Of a stretch of 64,000 bases of DNA, positions 44,717-53,952 are shown one piece after another; the stretch's first letter is position 1, and every line of letters starts with the position of its first letter. The position numbers were made by a program, and so were the translations under genes. The DNA comes from Actinomadura citrea. Lineage in GTDB: Bacteria; Actinomycetota; Actinomycetes; Streptosporangiales; Streptosporangiaceae. The notes under the pieces are model-generated. The model did no database searches, was not told the origin of the DNA, and saw only the letters and a program-made list of their open reading frames with translations. The DNA lies in the NCBI RefSeq assembly GCF_013409045.1, contig NZ_JACCBT010000001.1:4402001-4466000 (forward strand), in the 5' to 3' direction.

Positions 44717-44849
44717 CTGTCAGCCCTTCGTGACGGGGTCTGCAGAACTATAGGGCGGGCCTCCGGCCCCGCAGGCGCCGCCGGGAAAGATCATTCGCGT
44801 GGGCGCGGGCCGCGGTGCGCGGATCACGCGAGTGGGGGAGAATGGGCGC

Positions 44850-46016
44850 GTGGTGACGGTGCCCCGGGGCGATGTGACGGTGAGGGACGTCCTGGCGGCG
44901 TCGGCGCTCGCGGGGGCGGCGGCGGCCGCCGCCGTGCTGTGGCCGGGCGTCCGGGCACTGGACGCGCCGGGCGTGCTGCTGCTGGTGGCGGCGCACGTCC
45001 CGCTCGCGGTGTTCCGGCGGTGGCCGGCCCCGGGCCTGCTGGCGCTGGTGGCCCTGGTGCTGCCCTACCACCTGGCGCAGTACCAGCACCACGCGCTGGT
45101 GCCCGCCGAGGTGATCGCGCTGTTCGCCTACGCGGTGCTCGGGCGCCGGGTGCGGATCGTCCTCGGCGTCGTCGCGTCCCTGCTCGGCGTCTGCGTGGTC
45201 GGCATGGCGATGCGGGCGGGGGGCGGCTCCCTGCGCGAGCAGATCGCGGTCATCGAGGCCGTGGTGTCGGTCGTCATCGCCGTCCAGGTGTGGCGGGTGC
45301 ACCGGGCGCGGCTCGCGACGATCACCGAGCGGGCCGAGCGGGCCGAGCGCACGCGGGAGGAGGAGGCGCGGCGGCGGGTCGCCGAGGAGCGCCTGCGGAT
45401 CGCCCGCGACCTGCACGACCTCCTCGCCCACAGCATCACCCTGATCGGCGTGCAGGCCGGCGCCGCGGCCCACCTCGCGCGCGGGGACCGGCCGCTCGAC
45501 CGGGAGGAGCTGGCCGACGCGCTCGCCTCCATCGCCTCGACGTGCCGGGACGCGCGGACCGAGCTGCGCGGCACGCTCCAGGTCCTGCGCGGCACCGACG
45601 TCGGCACCCCCGGGACGCTGCCGGGGCCCCGCGCCGTCGCCGGCCTCGTGGACGCGGCGCGCAGCAGCGGGATCGACATCGACCTGCGGGACGGGGACGT
45701 CGGGACGCTGCCCCCGGAGACGGGGGTCGCCGCGTACCGGATCGTCCAGGAGGCCCTGACCAACGTTGTCAAGCACGCCGATGCGAAGCGCGCGACGGTG
45801 AGCCTGGCACGCGACGGCGGGGGGCTCGTCGTCCGGGTCGCCGACGACGGCGGGGGGCCGTCCGGCGGACCGCCCGAGGGGTTCGGGATCCTCGGAATGA
45901 TCGAGCGGGCGCGCAGCGTGGGCGGGACGTTGGACGCGGGTCCGGGCGAGTCCGGCGGGTTCGTCGTCACCGCCTTCCTCCCGCTCGTGGACGCCGTCGC
46001 CCCGCGCCAGGCGTGA
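44850..46016 (+). CDS. Sensor histidine kinase (NarL-type, HisKA_3), orphan
   Basis: This 388-residue membrane sensor kinase has several N-terminal hydrophobic segments (about 10-145), then a coiled stretch ERAERAERTREEEARRR. The dimerisation/phosphoacceptor motif IARDLHDLLAHSITLI carries the His, and the ATPase domain has EALTNVVKHADAKRATV (N box), VADDGGGPSGGPP and GFGILGMIERARSVGG. GTG 44850 is favoured by GGGGGAG nine bases upstream; GTG 44799 would add 17 residues. Kinases of this class normally pair with a LuxR-type response regulator, but none is adjacent. The input signal is unknown. Confidence 0.92.
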   Translation: MVTVPRGDVTVRDVLAASALAGAAAAAAVLWPGVRALDAPGVLLLVAAHVPLAVFRRWPAPGLLALVALVLPYHLAQYQHHALVPAEVIALFAYAVLGRRVRIVLGVVASLLGVCVVGMAMRAGGGSLREQIAVIEAVVSVVIAVQVWRVHRARLATITERAERAERTREEEARRRVAEERLRIARDLHDLLAHSITLIGVQAGAAAHLARGDRPLDREELADALASIASTCRDARTELRGTLQVLRGTDVGTPGTLPGPRAVAGLVDAARSSGIDIDLRDGDVGTLPPETGVAAYRIVQEALTNVVKHADAKRATVSLARDGGGLVVRVADDGGGPSGGPPEGFGILGMIERARSVGGTLDAGPGESGGFVVTAFLPLVDAVAPRQA

Positions 46017-46146
46017 CGTGCGCCCGGCGGAATCCGGTGGCACCCGTTAGCCGGGAACCTCCCGACTCCGACGCGGAGACCGCCGGGGGGCTTTCCACCC
46101 CTTACGGATAGGGTCAGGATCAAGGGGACCAGGGGAGGCAACGTCG

Positions 46147-46830
46147 GTGAGCACTTTGCAGGAGGCCCCGCAGGACCGGATCTTGACGGCGCCGAACGTC
46201 CTGAGCCTCGCCCGGCTCCTGGGCGTCCCGCTGTTCCTGTGGCTCGTCCTGATCGAGGCGGACTGGTGGGCGCTCGGCCTGCTGGTGTTCGCGGGCCTGT
46301 CGGACTGGCTGGACGGGAAGCTGGCGCGGGCGTTCAACCAGACGAGCAAGCTCGGCATGGTCCTCGACCCGGCCGCCGACCGCCTCTACATCCTGGCCAC
46401 GCTCGTCGGGCTCACCATCCGCGACATCATCCCGCTGTGGCTGGTGCTCGCGCTCGTCGCCCGCGAGGTGGCGATCCTGCCGATCGCGCCGATCGTGCGG
46501 CGGCTCGGATACGGCGGCACGCTGCCCGTGCACTTCATCGGCAAGGCGGCGACGATGTGCCTGCTGTACTCCTTCCCGCTGCTGCTGCTCGGCGACCACG
46601 ACGGCGGCGCGGGCACCGCGGCGCGGGTCGTCGGATGGGCCTTCGCCGGCTGGGGGACCGCCCTGTACTGGTGGGCGGCCGTCCTCTACTGGGTGCAGAC
46701 GCGGCAACTGCTGCTGGCCGGCCGCGCCTCACCGCCCCCGGCCTCCGGGCCGGGCCCCGCGTCCAGGACGGGCGATCCGGGCGCGGAACCGCCGGCCGGC
46801 GACCAGAAGGGAGCTGAGACCCCCCGATGA
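46147..46830 (+). CDS. CDP-alcohol phosphatidyltransferase family membrane enzyme
   Basis: This 227-residue membrane enzyme transfers a phosphatidyl group from CDP-diacylglycerol to an alcohol. It has the complete signature D53-x2-D56-G57-x2-A60-R61-x8-G70-x3-D74-x3-D78, read from SDWLDGKLARAF to GMVLDPAADRL, and about five further hydrophobic segments. The GTG start is supported by GGGGAGG eight bases upstream. By position it corresponds to mycobacterial Rv1822 (PgsA2). Its stop overlaps the nucleotidyltransferase gene as ATGA. The acceptor alcohol (glycerol phosphate or another) is not settled by sequence. Confidence 0.93.
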   Translation: MSTLQEAPQDRILTAPNVLSLARLLGVPLFLWLVLIEADWWALGLLVFAGLSDWLDGKLARAFNQTSKLGMVLDPAADRLYILATLVGLTIRDIIPLWLVLALVAREVAILPIAPIVRRLGYGGTLPVHFIGKAATMCLLYSFPLLLLGDHDGGAGTAARVVGWAFAGWGTALYWWAAVLYWVQTRQLLLAGRASPPPASGPGPASRTGDPGAEPPAGDQKGAETPR

Positions 46831-49325
46831 AGGCCGTCGTGATGGCGGGAGGCGAGGGGACGCGGCTGCGTCCGATGACCGCCAACCAGCCGAAGCCGCT
46901 GCTGCCGCTCGTCAACCGGCCGATCATGGAGCACGTGCTGCGGCTGCTGAAGAAGCACGGGTTCGGCGAGACCGTCGTCACCGTCCAGTTCCTGGCCGCG
47001 CTGATCCGCAACTACTTCGGCGACGGCGAGGAGCTCGGCATGTCGCTGAGCTACGCGACCGAGGAGGTCCCGCTCGGCACCGCCGGCAGCGTCAAGAACG
47101 CCGAGGAGGCGCTGCGCGACGACCGCTTCCTGGTGATCTCGGGGGACGCGCTCACCGACATCGACCTGACCGACATGGTGCGGTTCCACGAGGAGAACGA
47201 CGCCCTCGTCACCATCGGGCTCAAGCGCGTCCCGAACCCCCTGGAGTTCGGGATCATCATCGTGGACGACGCGGGCCGCGTGCAGCGGTTCCTGGAGAAG
47301 CCCACCTGGGGCCAGGTGTTCTCCGACACCGTCAACACCGGCATCTACGTGATGGAGCCGGAGGTGCTGGAGCACGTCGCGGAGGGCGAGCCGGTCGACT
47401 GGTCCGGGGACGTCTTCCCGAAGCTGCTCGCCGAGGGCGCCCGCCTGTTCGGGTACGTGGCCGACTGCTACTGGGAGGACGTCGGCACGCACGAGAGCTA
47501 CCTCAAGGCCCAGGCGGACATGCTGTCCGGGCTGGTCGGCATCGACCTGGACGGCTTCGAGATGTCGCCGGGCGTGTGGGTCGCCGAGGGCGCGGAGGTG
47601 GACGCCGAGGCCGTCCTCAAGGGGCCGCTCTACATCGGCGACTACGCGAAGGTCGAGGCGGGCGTCGAGCTGCGCGAGTTCACCGTGCTCGGCAGCAACG
47701 TCGTCGTCAAGGAGGGCGCGTTCCTGCACCGCGCCATCGTCCACGACAACGTGTTCGTCGCGCCGTCCACGAACCTGCGGGGCTGCGTCGTCGGCAAGAA
47801 CACCGACATCATGGCCGGGGCCCGCGTGGAGGAGGGCGCCGTCATCGGGGACGAGTGCGTCATCGAGGCCGAGGCGTACGTGTCCAGCGGCGTGAAGGTG
47901 TACCCGTTCAAGACCATCGAGGCCGGCGCCGTCGTCAACACCAGCGTGATCTGGGAGTCGCGGGGGCAGCGCAACCTGTTCGGGCCGCGGGGGGTGTCCG
48001 GCCTCGTCAACGTGGAGATCACCCCCGAGCTGGCGGTACGGCTCGCCTCCGCCTACGCGACGACGCTGAAGAAGGGCACGACCGTCGTCACCGGACGGGA
48101 CGTCTCGCGTGCGGCCCGCACCCTGAAACGCGCCGTGAACAGCGCTCTCACCGCGAGCGCCATCAACGTCCAGGACCTGGAGGCGACGCCGCTGACCGTC
48201 GCCCGGTTCGAGACCGGCCGCGAGGACAGCGTCGGCGGGATCTACATCCGCACCACCCTCGGCGACCCGCAGGGCGTCGACATCCTGTTCCTGGACCCGG
48301 ACGGCGCCGACCTGTCCCAGGGCGCGCAGCGCAAGCTGGAGCGCGTCTTCGGCCGGCAGGAGTACCGCCGCGCCTTCCCCGGCGAGATCGCCGAGCTGAC
48401 CTACCCGCCGCGCGTCGTGGAGACCTACACCCGCGACCTGCTGCGCCGCGTCGACATCCGCGGCGTCCGCGAGGCGGGGCTGAAGATCGTCCTGGACTGC
48501 GCGGGCGGGGTGGCCTCGCTCGTGCTGCCGAACCTGCTCGGGAAGGTCGGCGTGGAGGTCCTCACCCGCAACGTGGGCCTGGACGAGGCCAACCCGACCG
48601 AGACGCTCGCCGAGCGGATGCGCGACCTGGAGCGGCTCGGCGAGCTGGTGTCCTCGTCGCGGGCCGCGTTCGGCGTCCGGTTCGACCCGGTGGGGGAGCG
48701 GATCTCCCTGGTGGACGAGAACGGCGAGCTGGTGGGCGACGACCGGGCCCTGCTGGTGATGCTGGACCTGGTCGCGGCCGAGCGGCGCGGCGGCAAGGTG
48801 GCGCTGCCGGTGACGACGACGCGGGTCGCCGAGCAGGTGTGCCGGTTCCACGGCGTGCAGGTCGAGTGGACCTCCACGTCCCAGGACGTGCTGACCAAGG
48901 CGGCCGCCCAGCCGAGCGTGGTCTTCGCGGGCGACGGGCGCGGCGGGTTCCTGATGCCCGAGTTCAGCGGCACCGTGGACGGGATCGCGGCGTTCGTCCG
49001 GCTGGTCGGCCTGGTCGCGCGGACGCGGCTGACGCTGTCGCAGATCGACCGCCGCATCCCGGACGCGCACCTGCTGCGCCGCTCCGTCCCGACGCCGTGG
49101 GCCGCGAAGGGCGGCGTGATGCGCCACGTCGTGGAGGCGGCGGGCACCCGGACGCTCGACACCACCGACGGCGTGCGCGTGGTGGAGGGCGACGGCCGCT
49201 GGGTCCTCGTGCTGCCCGACCCCGCGGAGGCGGTGACGCACCTGTGGGCCGAGGGTCCGGACGCCGACGCCGCGCAGGCGCTCCTGGCGGAGTGGGCCGC
49301 GGTCGTGGAGCGCGCGGGCTCCTGA
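46827..49325 (+). CDS. Nucleotidyltransferase (mannose-1-phosphate guanylyltransferase-like) fused to degenerate phosphomannomutase domain
   Basis: This 832-residue protein has an N-terminal sugar nucleotidyltransferase (about 1-235) with MAGGEGTRLRPMT and NQPKPLLPLVNRP. A left-handed beta-helix with hexapeptide-like repeats follows to about 380. The C-terminal region resembles phosphomannomutases in layout (TGRDVSRAARTLKRAVNSAL), but the TASHNP phosphoserine loop is missing and the DGDxDR metal motif is replaced by FDPVGER. The mutase half is therefore probably inactive or regulatory. The gene overlaps the phosphatidyltransferase by 4 bp. Likely product is an activated mannose or related nucleotide sugar. 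Confidence 0.88.
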   Translation: MKAVVMAGGEGTRLRPMTANQPKPLLPLVNRPIMEHVLRLLKKHGFGETVVTVQFLAALIRNYFGDGEELGMSLSYATEEVPLGTAGSVKNAEEALRDDRFLVISGDALTDIDLTDMVRFHEENDALVTIGLKRVPNPLEFGIIIVDDAGRVQRFLEKPTWGQVFSDTVNTGIYVMEPEVLEHVAEGEPVDWSGDVFPKLLAEGARLFGYVADCYWEDVGTHESYLKAQADMLSGLVGIDLDGFEMSPGVWVAEGAEVDAEAVLKGPLYIGDYAKVEAGVELREFTVLGSNVVVKEGAFLHRAIVHDNVFVAPSTNLRGCVVGKNTDIMAGARVEEGAVIGDECVIEAEAYVSSGVKVYPFKTIEAGAVVNTSVIWESRGQRNLFGPRGVSGLVNVEITPELAVRLASAYATTLKKGTTVVTGRDVSRAARTLKRAVNSALTASAINVQDLEATPLTVARFETGREDSVGGIYIRTTLGDPQGVDILFLDPDGADLSQGAQRKLERVFGRQEYRRAFPGEIAELTYPPRVVETYTRDLLRRVDIRGVREAGLKIVLDCAGGVASLVLPNLLGKVGVEVLTRNVGLDEANPTETLAERMRDLERLGELVSSSRAAFGVRFDPVGERISLVDENGELVGDDRALLVMLDLVAAERRGGKVALPVTTTRVAEQVCRFHGVQVEWTSTSQDVLTKAAAQPSVVFAGDGRGGFLMPEFSGTVDGIAAFVRLVGLVARTRLTLSQIDRRIPDAHLLRRSVPTPWAAKGGVMRHVVEAAGTRTLDTTDGVRVVEGDGRWVLVLPDPAEAVTHLWAEGPDADAAQALLAEWAAVVERAGS

Positions 49326-49332
49326 ACGGACC

Positions 49333-50748
49333 TCAGCAGCGGTCGCGGGGCCTGAGGCCCGCCCCGTCGGGTTCCCGGTCGGCGTACTGGGCGCCGAGGA
49401 ACGCGATGAGGTGCTCCACGTCGGCGATGTTCGAGACGAGGCCGAGGGAAGCCCTGACCGCGCCACCGGTCGGCAGCCCGAGCACGCCCAGATAGTCGTC
49501 GAGCGTCCGCATCCGCAGGTTCGCGGTCCGGCGCAGGGCGTGCTCGGAGATCCCGAACGCGCCCTCGCCCGCGCCGGGGTTGCAGAAGCAGCCGGTCCGG
49601 ATCGAGATGCCGGCGGCGGCGGTGTCGCGGGCCACGATCCGCTCGTCCACGACGGCGCCGCGGCGGTCGAGCACGTTGAACGCGACGGTGCCGCCCCGGC
49701 CGTCGACGCCCTCCGGCCCGTACACCCGGACGAGGGGGGAGCCGTCGGCGTGGCGCAGGCCCGCGAGGCGGCGCAGGAGCAGCGAGGTCAGGCACCCGAC
49801 GCGGCGTTGGACGAGGTCCAGGCCGATGTCCTCGATCCAGTGGATGCCGAACTCCACGTCCGGGATGGACAGGAAGTTCAGGGTGCCGTCCTCGAACGCG
49901 GTCTCGTCGGGCGCGAGCACGTGCCAGCCGCCGAGCGCGCTGACCGCCTGGATGGTCCCGCCGGCGAACCAGGGTCGGCGCAGCCGGGCCAGCGCCTCCC
50001 AGCGGGCGACCAGGCTGCCCACGCCGGTCGGGTAGCCGAACACCTTGTACCAGCTCACCGGGACGAAGTCGGGCCGGACCCGGCTCAGGTCGAGGCGGCA
50101 GGCGGGCGCGAGGGCGGCCGCGTCCAGCAGCACGTCGTGGCCGTGCGCGTGGGCGAGGTCGATCCAGCTCAGCGGATGCCGGACCCCGCTGAAGTTGCTC
50201 TGCGCGGGGAAGGCCAGGAGGCCGCCGCCGTCGCCCAGCGCCGCGGCGAGTTCGGCCTCGCGGACCCGCAGGTCGGGACCGCCGGCGGGCACGTGGGCGA
50301 CCTCGGCGCCGCGCGCCCTCGCGAACTCCCTGATCCCGTTCACCGAGTTGTGGTTGTCGCCGGTGAGGACGAGCCGGCCGCCGCGCCCGAACGGGTAGGC
50401 CTCCCCGACGAGGCGGCACGCGCCGGTGGCGTTCTGCGTGAACACCACGGCGTACTCCTCGGGGGAGGCGTTGAAGAACGCCAGGACCGCCCGCCGGGCC
50501 CGCTCGACGAGTGCCGTGGAGGCGCTGGAGGTGGGGTTCTCCGAGTGGGGGTTGCCGTAGCAGTGCCCGGAGAGGCGCTCGGCGTGGGCGCGGATCTGCG
50601 CGGCGGCGGCGACGCCCGAGCCGGTGTAGTCCAGGTACGTCTGCGCGTCCAGGTAGGCGTACTCGGTGGCACGCAGCTCGTCCAGCCGCCGCGTCTCCGC
50701 GTAGCCGGGCATGAGGTCGACATCAAAACCGGGCGAAGCGCTCACCAT
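49333..50748 (-). CDS. PLP-dependent class V aminotransferase-fold enzyme, MOCOS-like
   Basis: This 471-residue enzyme resembles the cysteine-desulfurase half of molybdenum cofactor sulfurase. The PLP lysine is in SWYKVFGYPTGVGSL, and the C-terminal half has GISIRTGCFCNPGAGE, the cysteine-rich motif characteristic of MOCOS. YLDYTGSGVAAAAQIRAHAE at the start also fits. The MOSC domain found in full-length MOCOS is absent, and no molybdoenzyme gene is nearby. It may activate sulfur for another acceptor or be a related PLP enzyme. It converges on the nucleotidyltransferase gene with a 7-bp gap and no terminator. Confidence 0.88.
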   Translation of the reverse strand: MVSASPGFDVDLMPGYAETRRLDELRATEYAYLDAQTYLDYTGSGVAAAAQIRAHAERLSGHCYGNPHSENPTSSASTALVERARRAVLAFFNASPEEYAVVFTQNATGACRLVGEAYPFGRGGRLVLTGDNHNSVNGIREFARARGAEVAHVPAGGPDLRVREAELAAALGDGGGLLAFPAQSNFSGVRHPLSWIDLAHAHGHDVLLDAAALAPACRLDLSRVRPDFVPVSWYKVFGYPTGVGSLVARWEALARLRRPWFAGGTIQAVSALGGWHVLAPDETAFEDGTLNFLSIPDVEFGIHWIEDIGLDLVQRRVGCLTSLLLRRLAGLRHADGSPLVRVYGPEGVDGRGGTVAFNVLDRRGAVVDERIVARDTAAAGISIRTGCFCNPGAGEGAFGISEHALRRTANLRMRTLDDYLGVLGLPTGGAVRASLGLVSNIADVEHLIAFLGAQYADREPDGAGLRPRDRC

Positions 50749-50853
50749 GCACCCCCGTGCGCAAAAGCCGCATCCCTCACTAAACGGTCCAGAATCGGCT
50801 GGGACGATGCAAGAGCGCCGTGGTGGCCTTGAATGGCCTACAGGGAAGGGGTT

Positions 50854-52446
50854 TCATGTCCTCCGGGTGAGGACCAGGCAGGCTCCCGCGAGGAACAGCG
50901 CCGTGAACCCGCCCAGCAGCGCCCAGTCCACGGCCGGCGACCGCGAGAACGTGTCACCGTAGGAGTCGAGCAGGGGCGGGCCCAGCGGCGAGCGCCCGGT
51001 CGCCCAGAGCCGCTCCACCCCGAGGCTGTGCCCGAGCCCCTCGAACGCCCACCGGTTGGACATGCCGCAGCTGAGCCACCGTCCGGGCGCCGCCATCACC
51101 GGGACGGGCAGGATCGCGCCCACGAACAGCACCTGCGGAAAGCAGAGCATCGGCAGCGCCATCGTGGCCTGGGCCGGGTCGGTGACCGCCGCCGACACCA
51201 GAAGGCCCAGCGCCAGCGCCGCCAGCGAGCACAGCAGCAGCGTGACGAACAGCTCCCCGTACGTGCTCCACCCCATCGCGGGCAGCCGGTCCAGCGCCCG
51301 CAGGACACCGAGCATCAGCGCGTCCACCAGGGCCAGCAGCGGCAGCAGGACGGCCGCCTTCGCCAGGACGTACGGTGCGACCCGCAGCCCGGTGAGCCGT
51401 TCCCTCCGCAGTACGGGCAGCTCGTTGCAGATCTGCAGCAGCCCGTAGGTCAGGCCGAAGAAGAACCCGCCGAACGCGATCCAGAAAAGGATCATCACCG
51501 TCGCGGCGGGGCTGGGGGACCCCGGCGAGAACGCCCCGGGCCGGAACAGGACCGCGAACATCGCCATCACCATGAGCGGCGACCCGAGCAGCACCGCGAG
51601 GGTGAGCCGGTTGCGGGTGAGCAGGTCCAGGCTGCGCCGGGTGAGCAGGGCCCACTGCCGGAACGCGCCGATCGCCGGGCCGGTCGCCGGCGCCGGGGGC
51701 GCGCCGAACCGGCCCGCCCACTCGTGCGCCTCCACCTCGGCCAGCCGCAGGTAGATGTCCTCGATCCGGTCCGCCCGGAATCGCTCGCGCGCCTCGCCGG
51801 GCTCGCCGTAGAAGGCCAGCCGCCCGTCCCCGGCGAGGACGGCCACCCGGTCGCACACCAGGACGTCCGGCGGATGGTGCGTGGTGATCACCACCGTCGT
51901 CCCCGAGTCCGCGAGCCCGCGCAGCAGCCGCATCAGGTCGGCCGCGGTCGCCGGGTCGAGGCCGGACGTGGGCTCGTCCAGGAAGAACACGCGCGGCCGC
52001 GTCAGCAGCTCGACCGCGATGCTGGCCCGCTTGCGCTCGCCACCGCTCAGCGACCCGACGCGCTGCCCCGCCCGGGCGGTCAGCGCGAGCGCCTCCAGGA
52101 CGCCGTCCACGGCGCGTTCGGCGCGCTCGGGAGGCGTCCCCGCGGGCAGCCTCAGCCCCGCCGCGTAACGCAGCGTGCGCCGCAGCGGCATCTCCAGGTG
52201 CACGATGTCGTCCTGCGGCACGTAGCCCAGCGAGCCCGCGGCCGGGCCCCCCGCGCCGCCGTCGTACCTGACCTCGCCCTCGGCGGGCGGCCGGACGCCC
52301 GCGATGGCGTCCAGCAGGGTGGTCTTGCCCGCCCCGCTGCCGCCGATGATCGCCACCAGCTCCCCGGCGCCGATCGCCAGCGACACCTCCCGCAGCGTCC
52401 GTCGTCCCCCGGCCGTTCGCTGCCCCACCTCGCGGACCTCGATCAT
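50854..52446 (-). CDS. ABCG-type half-transporter (ATPase fused to ABC-2 permease)
   Basis: This 530-residue exporter has its ATPase first and membrane domain second, the order of the ABCG/White family. Walker A GGSGAGKT is at residues 35-42, the signature is SGGERKRASIAVELL and Walker B is RVFFLDEPTSGLDPATA. The C-terminal half from about 270 has six hydrophobic segments, including FWIAFGGFFFGLTYGLLQI. Such bacterial half-transporters work as dimers and may export lipids or hydrophobic compounds. It lies between two PLP-fold genes on the same strand; no substrate clue is visible. Confidence 0.92.
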   Translation of the reverse strand: MIEVREVGQRTAGGRRTLREVSLAIGAGELVAIIGGSGAGKTTLLDAIAGVRPPAEGEVRYDGGAGGPAAGSLGYVPQDDIVHLEMPLRRTLRYAAGLRLPAGTPPERAERAVDGVLEALALTARAGQRVGSLSGGERKRASIAVELLTRPRVFFLDEPTSGLDPATAADLMRLLRGLADSGTTVVITTHHPPDVLVCDRVAVLAGDGRLAFYGEPGEARERFRADRIEDIYLRLAEVEAHEWAGRFGAPPAPATGPAIGAFRQWALLTRRSLDLLTRNRLTLAVLLGSPLMVMAMFAVLFRPGAFSPGSPSPAATVMILFWIAFGGFFFGLTYGLLQICNELPVLRRERLTGLRVAPYVLAKAAVLLPLLALVDALMLGVLRALDRLPAMGWSTYGELFVTLLLCSLAALALGLLVSAAVTDPAQATMALPMLCFPQVLFVGAILPVPVMAAPGRWLSCGMSNRWAFEGLGHSLGVERLWATGRSPLGPPLLDSYGDTFSRSPAVDWALLGGFTALFLAGACLVLTRRT

Positions 52447-52518
52447 CTGTCCTCCCGCCGGGCGACCCCACCCCGACGATGGACGATCTTCCGGTGCGCG
52501 TCCAGCCGCCGGAACCGG

Positions 52519-53886
52519 TCAGTCGGGGGCGTCGTCGTCAGGGTCCCCGGCGGCGATCCCGGCGAGGGTCCGCAGGGCGCGCGAGAGGACGTCCGGCGGC
52601 GGGGAGGCCAGGCCGAAGCGGACGGCGCGCGGGGCGGCGGCACCGCCAACGACGAAGGCGGCGGCCGGGGTGACGGCGATGCCGCGCCGGGCGGCCGCCG
52701 CCACGAACGTCTCGGCCCGCCACCGCTGGGGCAGCTCCCACCAGCAGAAGTACGAGCAGGGATCGGACCGGACGGCCGCGCCCTCCAGGCACCGGGCCGC
52801 GATCCGCTGGCGGGCCGCGGCGTCGGCGCGCTTGGCGCGCACGACCTTGTCGACCGTCCCGTCGGCGATCCAGCCCGCGGCCGCCTCCAGCGCGAACCCA
52901 TGCGGGCCCCAGGCGCCGGAGCGCAGCGCGGTGGCGACGCGTCCGGCGAGCGCCGCGGGCGGGACGACGAAGCCGAGGCTCAGACCTGGCGCCAGGCGCT
53001 TGGAGAGGCTGTCGACCAGCACGGTGCGATGCGGGGCGTGCGCCGCCAGCGGCTCCGGCCCGCCGCCCGGGAGGAACGCCCAGACGCGGTCCTCCACGGC
53101 ATGGAGGCCGAGCCGCTCCAGCGCGCCGGCCAGCTCGGCGCGGCGCCCCTCCGGCATCGTGGTGCCGCAGGGGTTGTGCAGCGTCGGCTGGACGTAGACG
53201 CCGCCGAGCGGGGCGGCGCGGTGGGCGTCGGCGAGCGCGTCCGGACGCAGCCCGTGCTCGTCCATCGCGATCGGGACCGGCGTCACGCCGAGCCGGGCCG
53301 CGATCCCCTTGATCACCGGATAGGTGAGCGCCTCGACGCCGAGCCGGCCGCCCGCCGGCACCAGCGCCGCCACGGCGGCCGCGATGGCCTGCCGGCCGTT
53401 CCCCGCGAACAGCACCTCGGAGGGGGCGGGCCGCAGGCCGGGCGAGGCGAGCAGCGCCGCCGCGGCCTCGCGGGCGGCGGCGGTCCCCGCGACCCCCGCG
53501 GGCCCGAGCGCGGCGTCCAGGACGTCCGGGCGGCGAAGGCGCTCCAGCCCCTCGGCGAGCAGGGCGCTCTGCTCGGGCACCACGGGGTGGTTCAGCTCCA
53601 GGTCGACGCGCGCGGCGGAGGGCTCGGCGAGCGCGGGCCCCGGCGGGCGCTCGCCCGCGCGGACGAAGGTCCCGCGCCCGACCTCGCCCACCACCAGGCC
53701 GCGCCTCGCCAGTTCCCGGTACACGCGGTTGGCCGTGGAGCCCGCGATGCCGCGGCGCCGGGCGAAGGCGCGCTGCGGCGGCAGCCGCTCGCCCGGGCGC
53801 AGCCGGCCCGCCGCGATGTCGGCGGCCAGCTCGTCCGCGACCCGCCGGAAGTCGTCCATGTGAACCCCGCATTGCACCGAGAACAA
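52519..53886 (-). CDS. MocR/PdxR-type regulator (GntR winged helix with aminotransferase-like domain)
   Basis: This 455-residue regulator joins an N-terminal GntR-type winged helix (about 5-75), with RPGERLPPQRAFARRRGIAG and GLVVGEVGRGTFVRAG, to a fold-type I aminotransferase-like domain. The PLP-binding lysine is in LVDSLSKRLAPGLSLGFVV. MocR regulators sense PLP or an amino acid derivative through this domain. It is divergent from a LysE exporter, and the 66-bp gap holds two direct repeats that fit MocR operators. Control of the exporter and itself is likely. Confidence 0.93.
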   Translation of the reverse strand: MFSVQCGVHMDDFRRVADELAADIAAGRLRPGERLPPQRAFARRRGIAGSTANRVYRELARRGLVVGEVGRGTFVRAGERPPGPALAEPSAARVDLELNHPVVPEQSALLAEGLERLRRPDVLDAALGPAGVAGTAAAREAAAALLASPGLRPAPSEVLFAGNGRQAIAAAVAALVPAGGRLGVEALTYPVIKGIAARLGVTPVPIAMDEHGLRPDALADAHRAAPLGGVYVQPTLHNPCGTTMPEGRRAELAGALERLGLHAVEDRVWAFLPGGGPEPLAAHAPHRTVLVDSLSKRLAPGLSLGFVVPPAALAGRVATALRSGAWGPHGFALEAAAGWIADGTVDKVVRAKRADAAARQRIAARCLEGAAVRSDPCSYFCWWELPQRWRAETFVAAAARRGIAVTPAAAFVVGGAAAPRAVRFGLASPPPDVLSRALRTLAGIAAGDPDDDAPD

Positions 53887-53904
53887 TGTTCTTATTGCAC
53901 CGAG
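53871..53904. promoter_or_regulatory. Direct repeats ATTGCACCGAG (x2) around a palindrome, probable MocR operator
   Basis: Two identical 11-bp copies lie at 53871-53881 and 53894-53904, starting 23 bp apart, about two DNA turns. Between them is the palindrome GAACA-A-TGTTC (53881-53891). Direct repeats are the usual operator form for MocR regulators. The site lies in the divergent region between the MocR gene and the LysE gene. Confidence 0.7.
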
Positions 53905-53952
53905 GATAGCGCGACTTCTACTCTTGGAGAACTTCGAGTCGACTGGAGCGCA

